The notes below the pieces were generated by a model. The model searched no databases and was not told where the DNA came from. It saw only the letters and a list, made by a program, of their open reading frames with translations. This document shows, in pieces, positions 63,901-64,000 of a DNA stretch of 64,000 bases; the stretch's first letter is position 1, and each line of letters starts with the position of its first letter. The position numbers and the translations under genes are program-made. The DNA is from Kribbella amoyensis (GTDB lineage: Bacteria > Actinomycetota > Actinomycetes > Propionibacteriales > Kribbellaceae), in NCBI RefSeq assembly GCF_007828865.1, contig NZ_VIVK01000001.1, positions 2,480,001-2,544,000 on the forward strand, written 5' to 3'.

Positions 63901-64000
63901 GGCCGGCCGGCCGATCGGTTCGCTGAACTCGCGTGGCCTGCCCGACGCGTACTTCGTGGAAGGTGTCGTCGGCAACGAACTGCCCGAGGCCGTGCTGGAC
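51956..64000 (+). CDS. giant ESX-linked multidomain protein (3' end outside window)
   Basis: One open frame of at least 4015 codons from GTG at 51956 (overlapping the EspC-like stop) to the window edge. Order of parts: (1) helical CpnT/WXG-like head, about 1-345 (WPPADEAVIHRMGESWQQLG); (2) Gly- then Gln/Thr-rich linker, about 350-745; (3) a domain at about 770-930 resembling non-specific nucleases of the NS_2 type (His845 in GDQGGHALAW, Asn866/Asn868 in VGNLNVGAYKKVENE); (4) two beta/helical domains to about 1400; (5) several Ala/Gly-rich hydrophobic segments between 1425 and 1855; (6) HExxH motif His2441-Glu2442-His2445 (ALVHEISHALQE) with Glu2479 as possible third ligand; (7) a coiled coil near 2520-2600; (8) at least five beta-rich modules from 2725 on. 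No signal peptide: export by the ESX machine is likely. I know no exact family; it resembles giant polymorphic-toxin-like proteins. Confidence 0.85.
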   Translation, partial: MSVPEPTTDLWLALRTYWDENIWPPADEAVIHRMGESWQQLGEALTRAVDQGRQANSELPTYWRDVAGGIYQRNAGYTLDDLQASIQAYRDLAQLCFQFAGEVANVRNAILAELAANAFFWGLTLAMPAGWAAWYQLRILAGMVSRLGPVVRAAASALRPITTAVPQSLLRGAGAVGKGLGELGKEAAEELAVDALGQKLTQWQGYHRPFDMKQMWTSAGAGALGVPLARGISPLGRLGSAPANRLADALRLSDRGRPRAFLNEAGHGFVVNGITSPVSGTMAQAIADGKIHELSWSQFGTAIVNQGPLAGTLAASRFASTHTGSAMGNWTADRIHDWGGRPLPTPTPSGSTDPGNPTPPTPVGPGTADAGGSGSQQQASGTGAGGTGSAGGTGGAGAGGTGQAGASGGHSSGGHQADSGHQTSAGQKFANSNTSQGESTHHQATQDQVEQDQLAQDQTAQDQTGRQQPGQDQASTQNQSDHQTSTEAHSDAGTTTDQSTDSSRTTSHTTDATNQETGETSTTEAINQQDDATSTTEATNQAPLAPTSANHAATTTNASHQPTQSQSTTTTQAPTATKVAAPTTQPTTTRTETTDEDTTQSTENTEHAPDTGQPESNQQSEAAGQQPDTQQQSEVQQTEAEQTEGNQPTHDGSIPTAAAATQVAVAAAATAPTEPTTAKPPRAPLPTQTRTSTLTQKATADTGVTANADSVETTDTTTDGAPGSNGEVGTPPAADPRSTDLPPVDPPVDPPSSAVPEGPDGAGEFGWFDPESPVVGQERYDQAAWSSWRSFGPNQARWRYDGNGTPRMVEARLERAFDGSGRDGDDARARREARDRGLPGDQGGHALAWRFFKQVMPGNYFPQVGNLNVGAYKKVENEIAAWLDAGYRVDVSVIFPPGPIRPESVTITYAVTHSSTGDTVWVGGRSFSNVRGEKFARYSTDKINHFAPRPQNLFGKDDGTADGAAAGRPDPVPPLTTPLSDAAQPEPDPITSPDPSLVGGPLRTLDGDQLTRSFGGNQVIRPYGALQVGQQVAARLTNVLADPAPEIHQRLLDLAVRASRPVYDGRVLGSRFFGNSGLGALLPELPPSEYTAYAALEEALAARVTVGSWVELTITRVPRPGPGDPLYRYTAEVGPATENPTTYASHTLAELVQALETTAAPTEAAPTNPQSEPSRTTVEGPDGDSSAAASTAPVEQSDATAALGEQGPAATYRVERFLPGWVMVSSESRRLLETEGALAVDVQEIRAEGNGVYTVRTTNDEKFRLIKRVGVLEPGVQLQYSVQLDGVPTVDLLLSDRLTQDEVAPLLARTLAESTAIIRGDVDGPQVFRPASTPDVDAIQRPADAADRAELRQRGRVEENLPSTDHGRRAAVREEIRELALSMGVVDGQPNADLLRTLLTQDERAVLDRVSDRWQDVGDDRVSRAAYLAKAVLGSGTSAVVIGAAAAVFTGDPLVGVGIAIPTIVNSVVGSLAERYLDAKKQPGKKPAYAVDREQRSFDHPGLQGLLDGAERIRPPWVKLPRATEWRNYLLRYTTPTLSTAAVAGALSLVGVPAWSTAIVIASSALAKSLAERIVDVKKLEFRLRRVEATERIRLSDPELYTNQLVTELAELRTRLDRALAALDVNPDEQPTIGTEQTAVTPVHPKIPGAPPFKVTLAVQLIDNVSAAARRVFVGGQQTIDLDPTELARQVSPQLESLLNAIGPGLFGAVTGALGDKYFINRDEASNDARKQWARTGQQAAQSEALAELIEPQLREFRRLTEQLEARTGAEPDLAARAADRGLPARTQPPEGSRPAGQAHWSAYAVQVAAAALGGAVSAVALDLIFDLPDLGVVLTVAGGAAGLIGTPVARYLFRRTELENQAALERNKASHAVDHDTLQEERAVTRYLVEQLSSRVAAITSRAVVGTVVAAPTETDPHYTDHVRAAVRRAELDVVPPGRPESAYDLDARVDRVEALDRIDRFAAEVDQLDARGVGGQVLDAARAKLRFAIELYEAIADSNGVRRVFPDLAKVDPLLGRRVVGDRTDQVRYGVEQAIRRLVAEPSGKPLLAERLFALEELQRAADAVDHHAMHGTEDSRAVVQEQFDAALGEASRLWREAGVPNGLVLPAVSVLPGLDRAGGQVVIPLESVPPVMPAAPETGGRHHRPESAGGGLLAWNYNGARSLFPADAVVDQEELRKVEQSLASLVEHGIQAELTIDRVARPTTEADPYRFTLRLTDPTLPTAVATEVHGPTTITGLATHLSPEPTGRHHAAESTGRHHAPEPETTERSTPVPDNPLDLTITRRTAERIANRATRLATSPTTHTTPDNTQPPAGNPAEGGGRGRTVHAPEVRGTRFVADGRSTDAADLSVREAVEAALAAQESDFGGLIDGRPDLVASGVLVVQTEQHGPQYFQVAPGSVPRGRVAATTVRAGTMDRPHVVRVARGLAGDQLTRALVHEISHALQERGAPRSRLRRLLRRPAAQSDNACVAAQFNEFRLLARQWAEAQTAETARMLEQDLRGLVAAIEARGHQPPKLPWEAPPVQEKAPVDALVADVIDQVQDLRRQAAELQNRIEAKERKAAEAAEAARKAEKTATKALQASDSGRHARAHQASKDAAKQTEVRQWHEQVAAAYRNALTELETVADGYQQLLADARTMSADQRAATATDLLAQLSNYEQRLADVAPPLIALSSLLPTDWLPHLSALTDRVNAVLAANNVDHRFTPGALQHRLNAEFGHLVTGDGATLQVGYARPIELRFRLSVSELVEILDPSIRTSETMLGMLPQPSRKLSITQNGKLGAGGAFALNTLTQLFGDASWVGAIGQFLTVKGEQSSSRGRSVTATGAQYGQEGAVEDNRGESLLYAGRASWQVQARPVGEPGNVLADVRVDHGRGKDVPRLRAWASHAYTVPASTETVDNGTPPSGRLPNHALTSLDGLQSLTDKVFARFGDQLARHGDEAALLREQIRSAINHDLPSRLSASTEGSILRPLQADGRPVGHLRIRTTVRYEQTELVGQLSTAHWQERVRVGFSNASAQQSFTAGTTFNASLGYGGEALTDLGDTSVDLGPTVSGGRSLSRSESLSGGGVGIHVGVQRYTGPTQGYRMVFGHEVDVVLDGESQGTVTGDTVGLTRLHTNDAYRHGLPVTEDAFVHDENGHRVVENGRPVLRGDPRTWVHVPGRRLELPSWLATGTSRVGGAGPGLAQRVTGGAEALAELAGPLAERGFLPPLDANGEPDLSRMTTDPLERQAQLLNLTELRTQLSVSRLEAGYDIAVQNGIDVTLTRPSTGRATETVSLRIAIRPGPPSSVGVTTDEAMVTLNIGSDTANRSAGWSKSLPWKASPAGLTQDGPGGATVKSGLAYGRRALGRVMGWFTGGTVNQVTLVESRAPVAAFEVPHRLEVIELGTENVTLHRGAPGTSARILVDTDLLPSTEVTPGQVTEGPVSDKVLDRATLVALDTREPARLVREKAGQDPTARHHLAAMLDPRHLLAHPEWARTTYRTDALVRGAGPISSRGSLAVEGRIGDVVLLGMTDAVAGDINLALSSHGLSAGRSTGGSASLNFGATADSNGGTANAEYGTTSSTSRTEQAIAGVERLTIEVGRHYLFAGTAGLTVTADGRPIAADSTVVFQVAERDALRFHVEGELTLPLPQVADAVERYLNGSLELDRRLAAGLVRQYRAALAAAEAANQPVPELSASHTPRALLEKLQPRHGRPTPRSKEAQLDLVLDQADGVAATRTVRIPEHYQDNLGSSLIEQATVTDQGEEVTLFDRVRAMLTDQLGATPESDPMLAEALSVDLAGKRWWGRLEDMLGPDGFTRAYPIGKPGQFGAQRVKLRIKAEFTPEAESLGVTNQTISIVQRYLYDERTHTSTTGRSLGAGADGAWQEGQTNSVGTDRTGSTAVAIGEQTTRLERMATFDGQHRVRRGLKFTVEVVPETPSTPARNRLGRALTRTESPLEPIPAQELTGDVVQLIPLRVLPELRPDGSVVPVEALTSAGRPIGSLNSRGLPDAYFVEGVVGNELPEAVLD
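53281..53560. repeat. low-complexity Gln/Asp and Thr/Ser repeats in the giant gene linker
   Basis: Degenerate repeats encode AQDQ-type units (QDQVEQDQLAQDQTAQDQ) and then STTEA-N-Q units (TSTTEAINQ, TSTTEATNQ). The stretch just before, 53230-53262, has an AT-rich patch (AAATTTGCTAACAGC) that is unusual in this genome. It is coding sequence for a flexible linker. Confidence 0.7.

Overview
The window is very GC-rich DNA with G/C-ending codons, GTG and TTG starts, stop/start overlaps of 1-4 bases and a type VII (ESX-like) secretion locus. This points to an actinomycete. The gene mix (glgX-treY-treZ, an LLM oxidoreductase beside a TreS-like enzyme, M43 proteases, giant ESX-linked protein) suggests Propionibacteriales, possibly Kribbella; that is inference from gene content, not a database match. 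No tRNA, rRNA, CRISPR array, IS element or prophage was seen, and no stretch over 300 bases lacks a gene.

Left part (1-22.1 kb): secreted and metabolic genes. These are a Tat-exported flavin amine oxidase (cut at the left edge), an M43 metalloprotease, a trypsin-like protease, a haem-oxygenase-like diiron protein divergent from a CDGSH iron-sulfur protein, an EamA transporter, an LLM oxidoreductase overlapping a GH13 TreS-like gene with a one-base frameshift, a second M43 protease, a DUF1906 glycosidase-like protein, a polysaccharide deacetylase/GT2 fusion with a small membrane partner, the glgX-treY-treZ operon (glycogen to trehalose), an EEP phosphatase/nuclease and a LysE exporter.

Right part (22.1-64 kb): an ESX-type secretion region in alternating transcription blocks. 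One minus-strand overlapping operon encodes a SARP regulator, EccE, a LuxR-type regulator and an EccA-like AAA+ ATPase whose N-terminus is a beta-helix. Divergent from it are a response regulator and histidine kinase. Next comes a plus operon of an FN3/propeller membrane protein, MoxR ATPase, DUF58 protein and a transglutaminase-like membrane protein lacking its catalytic Cys and His. Opposite lie a pseudokinase and two paralogous unknown proteins. EccD-EccB and an unknown protein follow; then minus-strand EccC with PE-like and PPE-like proteins; then a plus WXG100-type pair; then minus-strand MycP; then plus YbaB-like, EspC-like and a giant protein of more than 4,000 residues that runs off the right edge.

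EccB, C, D, E and MycP are all present, so the secretion machine looks complete. The giant protein has a CpnT-like helical head, a Thr/Gln-rich linker, a nuclease-like domain, paired hydrophobic segments, an HExxH peptidase-like motif, a coiled coil and at least five beta-rich modules. It is the best candidate for the machine's main cargo. Several divergent promoters carry direct repeats with an 11-bp period, the spacing used by SARP regulators. Perfect-stem hairpins end several convergent gene pairs.
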